From assembly GCA_900066355.1 (NCBI GenBank), contig FMEL01000013.1:56437-120436 (forward strand): a stretch of 64,000 nucleotides of DNA, written 5' to 3'. Shown here one piece after another: positions 42,402-51,722 of this stretch; position 1 is the stretch's first letter, and every line of letters starts with the position of its first letter. This DNA is from an uncultured Ruminococcus sp. GTDB lineage: Bacteria > Bacillota > Clostridia > Lachnospirales > Lachnospiraceae. Below the pieces are notes generated by a model. It was not told the DNA's origin, made no database searches, and saw nothing but the letters and a program-made list of their open reading frames with translations. The translations under genes and the position numbers were made by a program.

Positions 42402-43652
42402 ATGAATAAAATGCTGTTACAACTTGGAATGAATGCAAAAGAAGCAGAAAATACCATACGCACGATCACGACAGACCAGAAGAATCAGGTGCTTACGGCG
42501 GTTGCCGATCATCTGGTCGAATCGACAGACAAGCTGCTGGAAGCGAATGCAGCTGATGTGACAAATGCGAAGCAGAACCACATGCCGGAAGGGCTGGTTG
42601 ACCGGCTTATGCTGAGTCCGGAGAGAATCGAGGGTATGGCAGAGGGACTCAGACAGCTTGTGGCGCTTGAAGATCCGATCGGAGAAGTCACCGGCATGAA
42701 AAAACGTCCGAACGGTCTTCTGATCGGGCAGAAACGTGTGCCGCTCGGTGTGGTCGGTATTATTTATGAGGCGCGTCCAAATGTGACAGCCGATGCATTT
42801 GGCCTCTGTTTTAAAACAGGCAATGTGGTGATCCTGAAAGGCGGTAGTGACGCGATCCATTCCAATGAGGCAATCGTGGATTGTATCCGCGAATCTCTGA
42901 AAGCATGTGGCATTACGGAAAATGCAATCCAGCTTATTGCAGATACTTCCAGAGAGACTGCGGCAGAATTCATGAAAATGAACGAGTATGTAGATGTGCT
43001 GATTCCGAGAGGCGGTAAGGGTCTGATCAAGGCGGTTGTGAACCAGAGCACGATCCCGGTAATTGAGACCGGTACGGGAAACTGTCACATTTATGTAGAT
43101 GAGAGTGCAGATCTGGATATGGCAGTGAATATCATCCTCAATGCAAAGACGCAGCGTGTCGGTGTCTGCAACGCGTGTGAATCACTTCTGGTGCATGCTA
43201 ATGTAAAAGAAAAACTTCTCCCGGTACTTGCACAGAAACTGAAAGAAAAGCATGTGGAGATGCGAGCGGATAAAGAAGCGCATGAACTGATGCCGGGATC
43301 TGTAGATGCCACAGAAGAAGACTGGGGAACGGAATATCTGGATTACATATTGTCAATCAAAGTGGTGTATTCTGTAGACGAGGCAATTGCACATATCAAC
43401 CGTTATAACACAGGACACTCTGAGGCAATCATCACCAATGATTATACCAATGCCCAGAAATTCCTTGATGAAGTGGACGCGGCAGCAGTATATGTAAATG
43501 CCTCCACGAGATTTACCGATGGATTTGAGTTCGGTTACGGTGCAGAGATCGGTATCAGTACCCAGAAGCTTCACGCCAGAGGACCTATGGGATTACTTGC
43601 TTTGACGACCACGAAATATATCATCTACGGAAACGGACAGATTCGTCAGTAA
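42402..43652 (+). CDS. proA: Gamma-glutamyl phosphate reductase
   Basis: A 416-residue NADPH-dependent reductase of the aldehyde dehydrogenase superfamily, the second step of proline synthesis. Conserved segments: [51 protein letters not shown] and [11 protein letters not shown] with the catalytic cysteine. The ATG at 42402 follows GGGGAGG by 7 bases. It ends the proB-DUF896-cycloligase-proA run. No obvious terminator follows before the next promoter. Confidence 0.95.
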   Translation: MNKMLLQLGMNAKEAENTIRTITTDQKNQVLTAVADHLVESTDKLLEANAADVTNAKQNHMPEGLVDRLMLSPERIEGMAEGLRQLVALEDPIGEVTGMKKRPNGLLIGQKRVPLGVVGIIYEARPNVTADAFGLCFKTGNVVILKGGSDAIHSNEAIVDCIRESLKACGITENAIQLIADTSRETAAEFMKMNEYVDVLIPRGGKGLIKAVVNQSTIPVIETGTGNCHIYVDESADLDMAVNIILNAKTQRVGVCNACESLLVHANVKEKLLPVLAQKLKEKHVEMRADKEAHELMPGSVDATEEDWGTEYLDYILSIKVVYSVDEAIAHINRYNTGHSEAIITNDYTNAQKFLDEVDAAAVYVNASTRFTDGFEFGYGAEIGISTQKLHARGPMGLLALTTTKYIIYGNGQIRQ

Positions 43653-43680
43653 TATTGGACAAAAGAGCGCATGTGTTGAT

Positions 43681-43709
43681 TTGACATTTAAAGTGTGCGT
43701 GTGTATAAT
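43681..43709 (+). promoter_or_regulatory. Promoter of surface protein gene
   Basis: TTGACA, a 17-bp spacer and TATAAT: a full consensus 39 bp before the TTG start at 43749. Confidence 0.85.
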
Positions 43710-43748
43710 TAGTTACAGCTTACAGACTCATAATGGAGGAACATTAAA

Positions 43749-46025
43749 TTGAGACGAAAACAGTTATTTGCAATAATTCTTGCAGGGGCACTTGCAGCAG
43801 GAAGCGCTCCGGCAGCAGTATTTGCCGCAGAGAGTGATATGGCGGCCATGTCAGAAGAAGGTGTCGGTAATGCCGGTTCCGAAGAAGCAGGAAGCGAAGA
43901 CGGAAGCAGTGATGCAGAAGCACCTGTAACAGATGGTGCGGATGCAGCAGATGCAGCAACTGATACACCTGCAGCAGATAATACAACTACCGATGAAACA
44001 CCGGCAGCGGACAATACCGGAGCGGCTGAGACACCGGCGGCAGAAGATCCAGCTACAGCAGATACGACACTGCCAGAAGAAGTTCAGACACAGGAGCAGA
44101 CGGAAGAGAATAAAGAAGTGGATCCGCAGGAAGGTGAGAATCCGGTAGAGGCAACAGGAATTGAGGTTTTGGATGCCGACGGACAGGAGATTTTCAATAC
44201 GGATGGAAAACGATTTGAAAATTTACAGGATGCCATTAATGCAGTACCAGATTATGAAGAATCTGCTGAAAACAAACCGATAATTAAAATCAGCCAGTCA
44301 ATTGTACTTACAGATACGATTACAATAAATGGGAAAAAAGTCAGAATTCAGTCAACTGCAAACGGTGTTACTATTAAAAGAAACACAGAAGGTGAAGCTT
44401 TTACAGGAACGATGTTCTCTGTAACAGGAGAGAACAGTCGGCTTCAGTTCTTTATAGATGACGCTACAGATGCGACGCTTACAGTTTCCGGTGAACTACC
44501 AGCGAATGGTGTTATAGAAGCAGAAGCAACAGGTGCGATAATTGATGTTCAGAGCGGCGGTACATTTGGACTGAATTCAGGAGTTACTTTGACAGGTAAC
44601 AATTATGCGGAGGGCGGTTCTGCGATTAACTGTACAGGTGGTAAGATTGTTTTAGCAGGTGGTACTGTTACTAATAATGACAGTGGAGATAAGGGTGCCG
44701 TGTATAGTGACACAGATATCTCTATGGAGGGAGATGCCAGTGTCAGCGGAAATGTTGACAATAAGAACATCTATCTGGGTGAAAATGCAAAACTGACTTT
44801 AACTAAAGTAACAAGTGTTCTGACAGGTCAATCTACATTTACTCATATAAAAGCCCAGGATGGTCTGGGAGTAATTGCAGGAACAACCGATATGACGAAG
44901 GATGAGTTTGCTACTGCCATAAAGAATATTACCTATGATGATACTACAAACTATGAGTACAGTATTGGTTCAGATGGATATTCTGTAGCATTGAAGAAGA
45001 AATCTTCAGGTGGTAAAGACGATCAGGATAAGCCAACAGATTATGAAATCACATATAAAGCCGGTTCAGCGAAGTGGCGTGATCATACAACCGTTGAGGC
45101 TAAGTTTACGGTTACAGGTGACTGTGAATGGGCTTATGTAGTGGTCAAAAAAGGCACGACTAAAGTAAGTCCTAAGAAACTGTCCAAGTTTACATCTGCC
45201 AAGAAGAATACTTCTTTTACAGTGGTTGCGGAGAACGTACCGGAAGAAGACTCAAAAATAATTGTGGTTGCCCGACGTAACAGCAGTGACACAGATTATA
45301 AACAGGCGAAACCGGTATATCTTTATACGTCTGCTATGAAAAAAGCCCGTCCGGCAAAACCGCAGGCTACAGCGACTATACGCCCGGCAAGTACTCCTAA
45401 AGTAACAGAAGGAACGGTAACCGGATTTGAAGATTCTATTAAATTCTTCCCGGGAAAAGTGTATACATTTACACCAACAGGAGCAGGACAGGATAACCAG
45501 AACCCTGTAACCGGCGATGAGAGATGGATTCCACAGTACTGGACATTTTCTACATCCAATGATGCAGAGAAACATACAAAGTGGCAGATCAGTGCACCGA
45601 AGGGTCAGCAGCTGAAGGGCAAAGGCTCCGTGACATATACGATTTATATTTACTGTAAGAAGCAGGTTTATAATGGAAAGAAATGGGTGGACACAGATGT
45701 AGTTCAGCCATATAAATCTCAGTTCACCGCAGTAGAGTATACGGATAAAGAACTTGCAGACTATCTTGCAGAACTTTCCGGTACACCGGCACAGGATGAC
45801 GCGGATGGCGGAGACGGCGGAGACGGCAGTGGCGGAGATGGCGGCACAGATGCAGAACTGACTGCAACGGCAGCAGCATCCGCAAAAGATGCAGGCTCCA
45901 AATCTAAATCTGCAGTATCTACAGCCGACGAGTCCCCGATCGGTACAATGTCTGTACTTGCAGCACTTTCACTTCTTGCAGGCGGTTATGTGGTAGTTCG
46001 CAAACGCAAAAAAGAAGAAATCTGA
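43749..46025 (+). CDS. Secreted cell-surface protein with low-complexity N-terminus
   Basis: A 758-residue exported protein. A signal peptide (MRRKQLFAIILAGALAAG, cut near AVFAAES) is followed by about 110 residues of Ala/Asp/Thr/Glu-rich linker. A beta-helix-like region comes next (TITINGKKVRIQSTANGVTI, GGKIVLAGGTVTNN), then Ig-like or all-beta segments and a Gly/Asp spacer. The C-terminus has a hydrophobic helix and basic tail (MSVLAALSLLAGGYVVVRKR) preceded by DESPIG rather than LPXTG, so it may use a non-canonical sorting signal. The TTG start at 43749 has GGAGG 9 bases upstream. Function is unknown; adhesion or glycan contact is only a guess. Confidence 0.8.
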   Translation: MRRKQLFAIILAGALAAGSAPAAVFAAESDMAAMSEEGVGNAGSEEAGSEDGSSDAEAPVTDGADAADAATDTPAADNTTTDETPAADNTGAAETPAAEDPATADTTLPEEVQTQEQTEENKEVDPQEGENPVEATGIEVLDADGQEIFNTDGKRFENLQDAINAVPDYEESAENKPIIKISQSIVLTDTITINGKKVRIQSTANGVTIKRNTEGEAFTGTMFSVTGENSRLQFFIDDATDATLTVSGELPANGVIEAEATGAIIDVQSGGTFGLNSGVTLTGNNYAEGGSAINCTGGKIVLAGGTVTNNDSGDKGAVYSDTDISMEGDASVSGNVDNKNIYLGENAKLTLTKVTSVLTGQSTFTHIKAQDGLGVIAGTTDMTKDEFATAIKNITYDDTTNYEYSIGSDGYSVALKKKSSGGKDDQDKPTDYEITYKAGSAKWRDHTTVEAKFTVTGDCEWAYVVVKKGTTKVSPKKLSKFTSAKKNTSFTVVAENVPEEDSKIIVVARRNSSDTDYKQAKPVYLYTSAMKKARPAKPQATATIRPASTPKVTEGTVTGFEDSIKFFPGKVYTFTPTGAGQDNQNPVTGDERWIPQYWTFSTSNDAEKHTKWQISAPKGQQLKGKGSVTYTIYIYCKKQVYNGKKWVDTDVVQPYKSQFTAVEYTDKELADYLAELSGTPAQDDADGGDGGDGSGGDGGTDAELTATAAASAKDAGSKSKSAVSTADESPIGTMSVLAALSLLAGGYVVVRKRKKEEI

Positions 46026-46045
46026 TTCACATAAGAAATATTTTT

Positions 46046-46075
46046 AAGAGGCAGGTCTTTTGACCTGTCTCTTTT
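46046..46075 (+). terminator. Terminator of surface protein gene
   Basis: AGAGGCAGGTC pairs with GACCTGTCTCT (one G-U) around TTTT, ending in TTTTC. Confidence 0.75.
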
Positions 46076-46129
46076 CATATACTGATAAAGGAACAAATAA
46101 TTTTTTTTATACATAGCAGGAACGACGAT

Positions 46130-47035
46130 ATGATCAAAACAAATAACACACCCTGTACATATGAAGAACTTTATTACGAAATGTGGGAAACGGCAGGACG
46201 CTACAGTAAGATTACACGCTTTCAGGTAATCGGAAGCTCTCATGATGAACGAATGATCCCGGCAGTATGGGTTGGGAATGGTAACCAGACAGTTTTTTGC
46301 ATTGCCGGGATGATCGGTACAGACCGGCATATGCCCGGCTATCTGGTGGAGATGATGAAAGAATACACAAGAGCCTGGGAATGTGGCTGGAAACTTGAAG
46401 AAATCTATGATCTCAGAGATTTATTTGAAAAGTGGACAATCTGTTTTGTCCCGATTTTAAATCCGGATGGCTATGAAATCTATGAGAATGATTTTTTTGC
46501 CATACGTAATCCGATCTATCGGCAGATGCTTCGTATGCAGGAAGTCTCCTGCAAAGAATTTACCGGCAATGCCCGTGGAATAGAACTCAGGAAAAATTTC
46601 CCTACCGGTTATTATCGGAGAAAGCAGATCCACCAGCAGCCTGCAAGTGAAAATGAAACGAAGGCGCTGGTAAGACTGTTTCAGGATGATCCCGGCAGAG
46701 GCCTCCTTTCCTTTGGATATGCCGGCAAACGAATTGTGTATTTTCGCCAGTCTCAGGCATTCACTGCGAACCAGAAATCATACCGCATGGCACGACATCT
46801 GCAAAAATGCAGTGCTTCCGATATGGACAAAAAGAATTTCCATCTCGAAGATGTGGAACCTGCAGGACGACAGGGATACGGTTCCCCGGAACAATTTTAC
46901 ACTGAAATCTGTCACCAGCCGGCATTTCGTATCGAAGTGCCCTGCGAAAATGAAGTGCATGCTGCTTCCATTGAAAAACAGATTGAATACAGAGAAATCC
47001 ATACCCTGCCGCTGGAATATATTTTTTCACTGTAA
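46130..47035 (+). CDS. Degenerate M14-type (carboxypeptidase-like) protein
   Basis: A 301-residue protein with the layout of M14 zinc carboxypeptidases: FCIAG (56-60), VPILNPDGYEIYEN (107-120), ARGIELRKNFP (148-158), PASENETKAL and FRIEVPC. The zinc ligands appear lost. The HxxE motif expected at 62-65 reads IGTD, the NR of the substrate site (usually DLNRNFP) reads ELRKNFP, and the later DxH strand reads LLSFGY. Only the general-base glutamate (E269) seems kept. There is no signal peptide. It may be a pseudoenzyme that binds peptides. The start codon ATG at 46130 has a weak ribosome site (GGAACGACGAT). Confidence 0.7.
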   Translation: MIKTNNTPCTYEELYYEMWETAGRYSKITRFQVIGSSHDERMIPAVWVGNGNQTVFCIAGMIGTDRHMPGYLVEMMKEYTRAWECGWKLEEIYDLRDLFEKWTICFVPILNPDGYEIYENDFFAIRNPIYRQMLRMQEVSCKEFTGNARGIELRKNFPTGYYRRKQIHQQPASENETKALVRLFQDDPGRGLLSFGYAGKRIVYFRQSQAFTANQKSYRMARHLQKCSASDMDKKNFHLEDVEPAGRQGYGSPEQFYTEICHQPAFRIEVPCENEVHAASIEKQIEYREIHTLPLEYIFSL

Positions 47036-47042
47036 TCGGGAC

Positions 47043-47070
47043 ATTACCTGTGAACGGAGTGAACAGTAAC
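47043..47070. repeat. Small dispersed palindrome, copy 2
   Basis: ATTACCTGTGAAC and GTGAACAGTAAC form an imperfect palindrome in the miaB leader region. Its reverse complement resembles the unit at 27179-27205. Confidence 0.4.
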
Positions 47071-47108
47071 ATCGGAAGTACAAATCGATGAGACAGTGGA
47101 GATAACGC

Positions 47109-47137
47109 TTGCACAAGCCCTGAAATTACGGTATGAT
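47109..47137 (+). promoter_or_regulatory. miaB promoter
   Basis: TTGCAC, a 17-bp spacer and TATGAT, 64 bp before the miaB ATG. Confidence 0.65.
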
Positions 47138-47201
47138 TATAAGATGCAATTAATTAATTTACTATTATAAATGATTATTATAACGAAGGAGTCAGTACAA
47201 A

Positions 47202-48638
47202 ATGACAAACGAATCCTCTAAAGAGAAAAAGACTACAAGCGCAGAAGAAACTCTGCGTCAGCGTTCATTTATAGAACTTGCGCAGGCATTAACTGCACAG
47301 AAATCCAATGCGGCAGGCCGTCCGCTTACTTATTGCCTGACGACGTTCGGCTGCCAGATGAATGAAAAGCAGTCTGAGGCCGTAGCGGGAATTATGGACG
47401 AAATCGGATATGTACGACAGGATAATGAAGAGGCGGATGTGGTTCTTTACAATACCTGTACTGTCCGCGAGAATGCAAACCTCAAAGTATACGGAAGACT
47501 TGGCCATCTGCACAGTCTGAAAGACCGTAATCCGGATATGAAGATTATTCTTTTTGGCTGTATGATGCAGGAACAGCATGTGGTTGACAAGATCAGGAAG
47601 TCTTATCCGTTTGTAGACCTTGTGTTCGGAACGCATAACATCTTTAAATTTGCAGAGCTTTTCTATGAAATGCTGCAGTCTGATCAGCAGATCGTCGATA
47701 TCTGGGAGGGAACAGACCAGATTGTAGAAGATCTTCCGACAGAACGTAACTATACATTCAAATCCGGTGTTAATATCATGTTTGGCTGCAACAATTTCTG
47801 CAGCTACTGTATTGTACCATACGTACGCGGACGTGAGAGAAGCCGTGAACCGGAAGCAATCGTAAAAGAGGTAAAACGTCTGGTTGCAGATGGTGTCTCA
47901 GAAGTCATGCTCCTCGGACAGAACGTAAACTCTTATGGAAAAACACTGGAGCATCCGGTTACATTTGCACAGCTTCTGGAAATGCTGGAAGATGTGGAAG
48001 GCCTGAAGCGTATCCGCTTTATGACTTCTCATCCGAAGGATCTTTCTGATGAACTGATCGAAACAATGGCAAAAAGTAAAAAGATCTGTCATCATCTTCA
48101 TCTGCCGCTTCAGTCCGGAAGCAGCCGTATTCTGAAGATCATGAACAGACGCTACGATAAGGAAAAATATCTGAATCTGGTCGAAAAGATCCGTAAGGCA
48201 ATCCCGGATATTTCCCTGACTACAGATATCATTGTTGGTTTCCCGGGAGAGACTGAAGAGGATTTTCAGGAAACTCTGGATGTTGTAGCAAAATGTGGTT
48301 ATGATACTGCATTTACGTTCCTTTATTCAAAGAGAAGTGACACACCTGCTGCCGCTATGGAGAATCAGATTCCGCAGGATGTGGCAAAAGAGCGTTTTAA
48401 CCGTCTTCTTGCACTGGTACAAAAGGAGGGACGTACCCGTTCTTCCAGATTTGAAGGTTCTGTACAGGAAGTACTGGTTGAGGAAGAAAGCAAAGAAAAA
48501 GGAATTTTTACAGGAAGAACCGAATATAATCTTCTTGTACATTTCCCGGGCAGTGCCGATCTTCTTGGCAAGTACGTCAAAGTCAGCCTGGATGAGTGTC
48601 ATGGATTTTATTACATGGGCTCTCTTGTTGAAGAATAA
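47202..48638 (+). CDS. miaB: tRNA-2-methylthio-N6-dimethylallyladenosine synthase
   Basis: A 478-residue radical-SAM methylthiotransferase acting on A37 of tRNAs reading UNN codons. The N-terminal UPF0004 domain carries three cluster cysteines (TFGCQMNEKQSE, YNTCTVRENA, LFGCMMQEQ). The radical-SAM triad is GCNNFCSYCIVPYVRGRE, and the C-terminal TRAM domain binds tRNA (EVLVEEESKEKGIFTGRTEY). Its N-terminus has a roughly 40-residue lysine/glutamate-rich extension common in clostridial MiaB. GAAGGAG precedes the ATG. Confidence 0.96.
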   Translation: MTNESSKEKKTTSAEETLRQRSFIELAQALTAQKSNAAGRPLTYCLTTFGCQMNEKQSEAVAGIMDEIGYVRQDNEEADVVLYNTCTVRENANLKVYGRLGHLHSLKDRNPDMKIILFGCMMQEQHVVDKIRKSYPFVDLVFGTHNIFKFAELFYEMLQSDQQIVDIWEGTDQIVEDLPTERNYTFKSGVNIMFGCNNFCSYCIVPYVRGRERSREPEAIVKEVKRLVADGVSEVMLLGQNVNSYGKTLEHPVTFAQLLEMLEDVEGLKRIRFMTSHPKDLSDELIETMAKSKKICHHLHLPLQSGSSRILKIMNRRYDKEKYLNLVEKIRKAIPDISLTTDIIVGFPGETEEDFQETLDVVAKCGYDTAFTFLYSKRSDTPAAAMENQIPQDVAKERFNRLLALVQKEGRTRSSRFEGSVQEVLVEEESKEKGIFTGRTEYNLLVHFPGSADLLGKYVKVSLDECHGFYYMGSLVEE

Positions 48639-48646
48639 GGGCAGAT

Positions 48647-48675
48647 TTGACAGCTTTGGATGAATGTGGTACTGT
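48647..48675 (+). promoter_or_regulatory. Promoter of Ala/Lys-rich protein gene
   Basis: TTGACA, a 17-bp spacer and TACTGT, 49 bp before the ATG at 48725. The -10 box is imperfect. Confidence 0.5.
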
Positions 48676-48724
48676 AACGGAGAAGAAAGTAGTGTATTTA
48701 TACATGCTCAGGAGGAAAATTATT

Positions 48725-49171
48725 ATGAGAAAAAGAAGTGCAAAGACAACAGTAAAGTCAACAGAAGCAATTGCTGAAACAGCAGCAAAAGTAAAAGAGA
48801 CTGTAAAAACAGCAGCCAAAAAAGTTGAGGCTTCCGCACCGGCTGAGAAGACAGCAGAGGTTGTAAAAGAAGTTGTAAACAAAGCTCCGGAAGTTGTTCA
48901 GAAAGCAGAAAAAACAGTTAAGACTGCTACAAAGACAGCAACCAAGACTGTTCGTAAAGCTGCTGGTGTAAGAGTAAAAGAAGTATCTCTTGAAATCTTC
49001 GAAACAAACGTTTCTATGAAAGACGTAGAGAAAGCAGTCAAAAAAGCAGTTGCAGATAAAGGACTGACAGGAGATGTCAGCATCTACATTAACGCTGAGA
49101 GACGTGCTGCATACTATACAGTAAATCAGGAAGGTTCTGACGAATACAAAGTAGACCTTGGAAATTTATAA
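48725..49171 (+). CDS. Ala/Lys-rich protein with DUF6465-like C-terminus
   Basis: A 148-residue protein in two parts. Residues 1-80 are an Ala/Lys/Thr/Glu-rich, probably helical histone-H1-like stretch (for example KVKETVKTAAKKVEASAPA). Residues 82-148 are a compact domain, VKEVSLEIFETNVSMKDVE followed by SIYINAERRAAYYTVN, similar to the DUF6465 domain known from Lachnospiraceae. It may coat nucleic acid; that is inference from charge. The ATG at 48725 follows AGGAGG by 8 bases. An earlier in-frame ATG lies in the promoter-proximal leader. The dus gene begins 3 bases after the stop. Confidence 0.7.
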   Translation: MRKRSAKTTVKSTEAIAETAAKVKETVKTAAKKVEASAPAEKTAEVVKEVVNKAPEVVQKAEKTVKTATKTATKTVRKAAGVRVKEVSLEIFETNVSMKDVEKAVKKAVADKGLTGDVSIYINAERRAAYYTVNQEGSDEYKVDLGNL

Positions 49172-49174
49172 TTT

Positions 49175-50125
49175 ATGAAGCTGTATCTTGCTCCACTCGA
49201 GGGAATCACGAATCATATTTATCGCAAAGCTCTTTATGAATGTTTCGGAGGTTTTGATAAATATTTCATTCCTTTTATCAGGGCAAAACAGAACCTGAAT
49301 TTCAGCGGCAGAGAAAAGAAAGACATTGATCCGGAAAACAATCAGGGAATGTATGCGGTTCCGCAGATCCTGACCAGAAATGCAGAGGATTTTCTGCGTA
49401 CGGCATCGCAGCTTGCCGGGCTCGGATATCGGGAGATCAATCTAAATCTGGGCTGCCCGTCCAAGACAGTAGTTACGAAGGGCTGTGGTGCGGGTTTTCT
49501 TGAGAGACCGGATGAACTGGAATGTTTTCTTGATCATATTTTTGCAAATACCGATTTAAAAATATCCATAAAGACGCGACTGGGTATGGATGATGCGGAG
49601 GAATTCGAAGATTTACTGGAAATTTATAATCGCTTTCCGCTGGAAGAACTGATCGTTCATCCGAGAGTTCAGAAAGACTTTTATAAAAATATTCCGAATC
49701 TGGAAGCTTTTGAATATGCAGCTCAAAAGAGTAACAATCCGCTTTGCTACAATGGGGATATTTTTTCGGCAGAAGATTTTGCAAAAGTGCAGGAACGTTT
49801 TCCGTCTGTGGATTGTTTTATGATGGGGCGAGGTGTGCTGGCTCTGCCTTCACTCGCAAGGGAGATTCGAGGCGGAAAGCCTGCTGATAAAGAGGAGATA
49901 CGTAAGTTTCACGATATCGTATATCATACATACTGTCAGGAGGTGTCCGGAGACAGAAATGTTCTGTTCAAAATGAAAGAACTCTGGTTCTATCTGGCGC
50001 CGATGTTTGCTGACAGCAAAAAATATATCAAAAAGATCAAAAAAAGTGAAAAATGTGCGGTATATGAATGCGCAGTGAACGAATTATTTGCGAACTGTCC
50101 GTTCAATATTGTATCTGAGCAGTAA
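49175..50125 (+). CDS. dus: tRNA-dihydrouridine synthase
   Basis: A 316-residue FMN enzyme reducing uridines in tRNA. The FMN/tRNA barrel shows LAPLEGITNHIYRKA at the start, EINLNLGCPSKTVVTKGCGA containing the catalytic cysteine, SIKTRLGM, ELIVHPRVQKDFY, CYNGDIF and DCFMMGRGVLALPSL. A helical C-terminal domain follows. Which Dus class (site) it belongs to is not clear. It begins 3 bases after the DUF6465-like gene with only a weak ribosome site, suggesting coupling. Confidence 0.9.
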   Translation: MKLYLAPLEGITNHIYRKALYECFGGFDKYFIPFIRAKQNLNFSGREKKDIDPENNQGMYAVPQILTRNAEDFLRTASQLAGLGYREINLNLGCPSKTVVTKGCGAGFLERPDELECFLDHIFANTDLKISIKTRLGMDDAEEFEDLLEIYNRFPLEELIVHPRVQKDFYKNIPNLEAFEYAAQKSNNPLCYNGDIFSAEDFAKVQERFPSVDCFMMGRGVLALPSLAREIRGGKPADKEEIRKFHDIVYHTYCQEVSGDRNVLFKMKELWFYLAPMFADSKKYIKKIKKSEKCAVYECAVNELFANCPFNIVSEQ

Positions 50126-50128
50126 ATA

Positions 50129-50171
50129 AAAAGGAAAGGGAATACGCCAAAGTAGCGTTCCCTTTCCTTTT
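50129..50171. terminator. Bidirectional terminator between dus and acidic protein
   Basis: AAAGGAAAGGGAA pairs with TTCCCTTTCCTTT, with CGC/GCG closing the loop, and A/T tracts on both sides. It serves the convergent genes. Confidence 0.85.
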
Positions 50172-50198
50172 GTGCGCCTGTGTATCGGTAAGAAACTA

Positions 50199-50729
50199 TT
50201 ATTCTTCTACATAGTCGCCGTTATCGGAGGATGTGGTGTCATCTGTGCCGGTGTTATCCGGTTCGTAATAGGTGAATCCGTCACCGCTATCATCGGTGGT
50301 GTCAGGATAATCGTAATCACCCGGCTGGGAAATACCCTCATCAACTACATTATCACTGGAAGCGTCATCATAATTGTTGTCAGTGGATGAATCGACATAG
50401 GAATTGTCCGTGTCGGAAGTAGTTGTGTCGGAAGTAGTTGTATCGGAAGTATCGGTACCTGTGTCTGAATTATCGGAATCATCCGAAGAATCGTCATAAT
50501 CATCATAATCATAGTTACTGTCCTGAGTATAAATCGGAAATCCGGCATCTTCTTCCTGTGAGGAACGGATCGCCTCAGCTTCTGCTGCTGTCTCTGGTGC
50601 TTCTGTAACCGTGGCACGGGCTTTGGCAGCTACGATAGCGTCCTTTGGTACTACTGCATAAATAGCAAACATGGCGCAGGAAAAAACGAGCGCCATCATG
50701 GCAATGTGTATTTCGTCTCTGTATTTCAT
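50199..50729 (-). CDS. Membrane-anchored acidic low-complexity protein
   Basis: A 176-residue protein. An N-terminal hydrophobic helix (IAMMALVFSCAMFAIYAVV, 8-26) anchors or exports it. From about residue 60 on it is almost only Asp, Ser, Thr, Tyr, Asn and Gly, with two adjacent TSDTTTS repeats. No folded domain is visible. The tail may bind cations or act as a wall spacer. There is no LPXTG motif. Ribosome site AAAGAGGGATATCT. Its promoter is read on the minus strand at 50796-50767. Confidence 0.65.
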   Translation of the reverse strand: MKYRDEIHIAMMALVFSCAMFAIYAVVPKDAIVAAKARATVTEAPETAAEAEAIRSSQEEDAGFPIYTQDSNYDYDDYDDSSDDSDNSDTGTDTSDTTTSDTTTSDTDNSYVDSSTDNNYDDASSDNVVDEGISQPGDYDYPDTTDDSGDGFTYYEPDNTGTDDTTSSDNGDYVEE

Positions 50730-50766
50730 AGATATCCCTCTTTGCTTGTGTGTTTGATCTTTTCAT

Positions 50767-50796
50767 AGTATATCATGTCCTGAGCTGTTTTTGTAA
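50767..50796 (-). promoter_or_regulatory. Promoter of acidic protein gene
   Basis: On the minus strand TTACAA (50796-50791), an 18-bp spacer and TATACT (50772-50767), 37 bp before the ATG. Confidence 0.6.
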
Positions 50797-50813
50797 AGAA
50801 AATTCTACCACAA

Positions 50814-50842
50814 TTGCAATATTTTGCGTTCCATTGTAAAAT
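50814..50842 (+). promoter_or_regulatory. Promoter of rsmJ-like gene
   Basis: TTGCAA, a 17-bp spacer and TAAAAT, 30 bp before the ATG at 50873. Confidence 0.65.
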
Positions 50843-50872
50843 AGGACTATTCCAGGAAAGTGAAAGAAAAAA

Positions 50873-51604
50873 ATGAGTGATAAAATTGTAATCTGCCTCG
50901 AGAAAGGCGGACAGAGAGATATGGCGGAAGCCTTTGCCAGACGTACAGGCTATCGCATTGCAGAAAAACAGGGAGAATATCTGACAGTTCTTTTCAGTGC
51001 AAAAGGAGTGTCTCTGACAGGTTTCGGACTGACTTATCAGGGAGACTTCGAAAATATGCTCCACCGTGTCACGAATGGCAGACTGCAGCATGAAATGCTG
51101 GTTCGTGCGGCCAAGTCGGAAAAGTCCGGCCGCAGGGCGATTGATGCGACAGCAGGCATGGGCGAAGATGCGTTCCTTTTGGCGGCGCAGGGTTATGAGG
51201 TGACATTGTATGAACAAAACCCGGTGATCGCGGCACTTCTGAAAGATGCGCTGCGTCGTGCAAAGAAACATATGGTTTTAAAAGATATTACGGCCCGAAT
51301 GAAACTGATCGAGGGGAACAGCGTGGAATGTCTGACGAAACAGCTTGATCCGGTAGATGTGATCTATCTTGATCCGATGTTTCCGGCAAGACAGAAATCC
51401 AGCCTGATCAACAAAAAACTTCAGCTGATCCAGAAGCTTGAGCCGCCATGCTCCGAAGAGACAGATCTTTTTGATGCAGCGATCTGGGCAAATCCGGAAA
51501 AGATTATTGTAAAAAGACCATTGAAGAGTGAATTCCTCGCCGGCAGGAAGCCGTCCTACACCTTAAACGGAAAGGCAATCCGGTATGACTGCTACACTTT
51601 ATAG
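50873..51604 (+). CDS. rsmJ: RsmJ-like 16S rRNA (guanine-N2)-methyltransferase
   Basis: A 243-residue class I SAM methyltransferase. The sequences IDATAGMGEDAFLLAAQG and VTLYEQNPVIAALLKDAL form the SAM site, and VIYLDPMFPARQKSSLI is the DPMFP catalytic motif shared with RsmJ (YhiQ), which makes m2G1516 in E. coli 16S rRNA. Length (about 250) and motif order agree. Whether the target is the same in Firmicutes is not shown. The N-terminal 80 residues are a small alpha/beta cap. Ribosome site AGGAAAG. Confidence 0.82.
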   Translation: MSDKIVICLEKGGQRDMAEAFARRTGYRIAEKQGEYLTVLFSAKGVSLTGFGLTYQGDFENMLHRVTNGRLQHEMLVRAAKSEKSGRRAIDATAGMGEDAFLLAAQGYEVTLYEQNPVIAALLKDALRRAKKHMVLKDITARMKLIEGNSVECLTKQLDPVDVIYLDPMFPARQKSSLINKKLQLIQKLEPPCSEETDLFDAAIWANPEKIIVKRPLKSEFLAGRKPSYTLNGKAIRYDCYTL

Positions 51605-51640
51605 AAATTTTGGAAAAAATTCACATAAATAATTTGAATG

Positions 51641-51669
51641 TTGTTGCAAATACAGATTTAGAGTATAAT
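51641..51669 (+). promoter_or_regulatory. Promoter of Rpn-like gene
   Basis: TTGTTG, a 17-bp spacer and a perfect TATAAT, 53 bp before the TTG start. Confidence 0.65.
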
Positions 51670-51722
51670 AAATATATAGCCGAAGAATAGTTTTAGATGT
51701 GCTGTAGAAAAGGAGAAAGACT

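Noticed and set aside
50172..50390. 72-codon plus-strand ORF with hydrophobic residues
   Set aside because: Antisense of the Asp/Ser-rich repeat of the acidic protein; GAT/TCx codons read backwards give Ile/Val runs.
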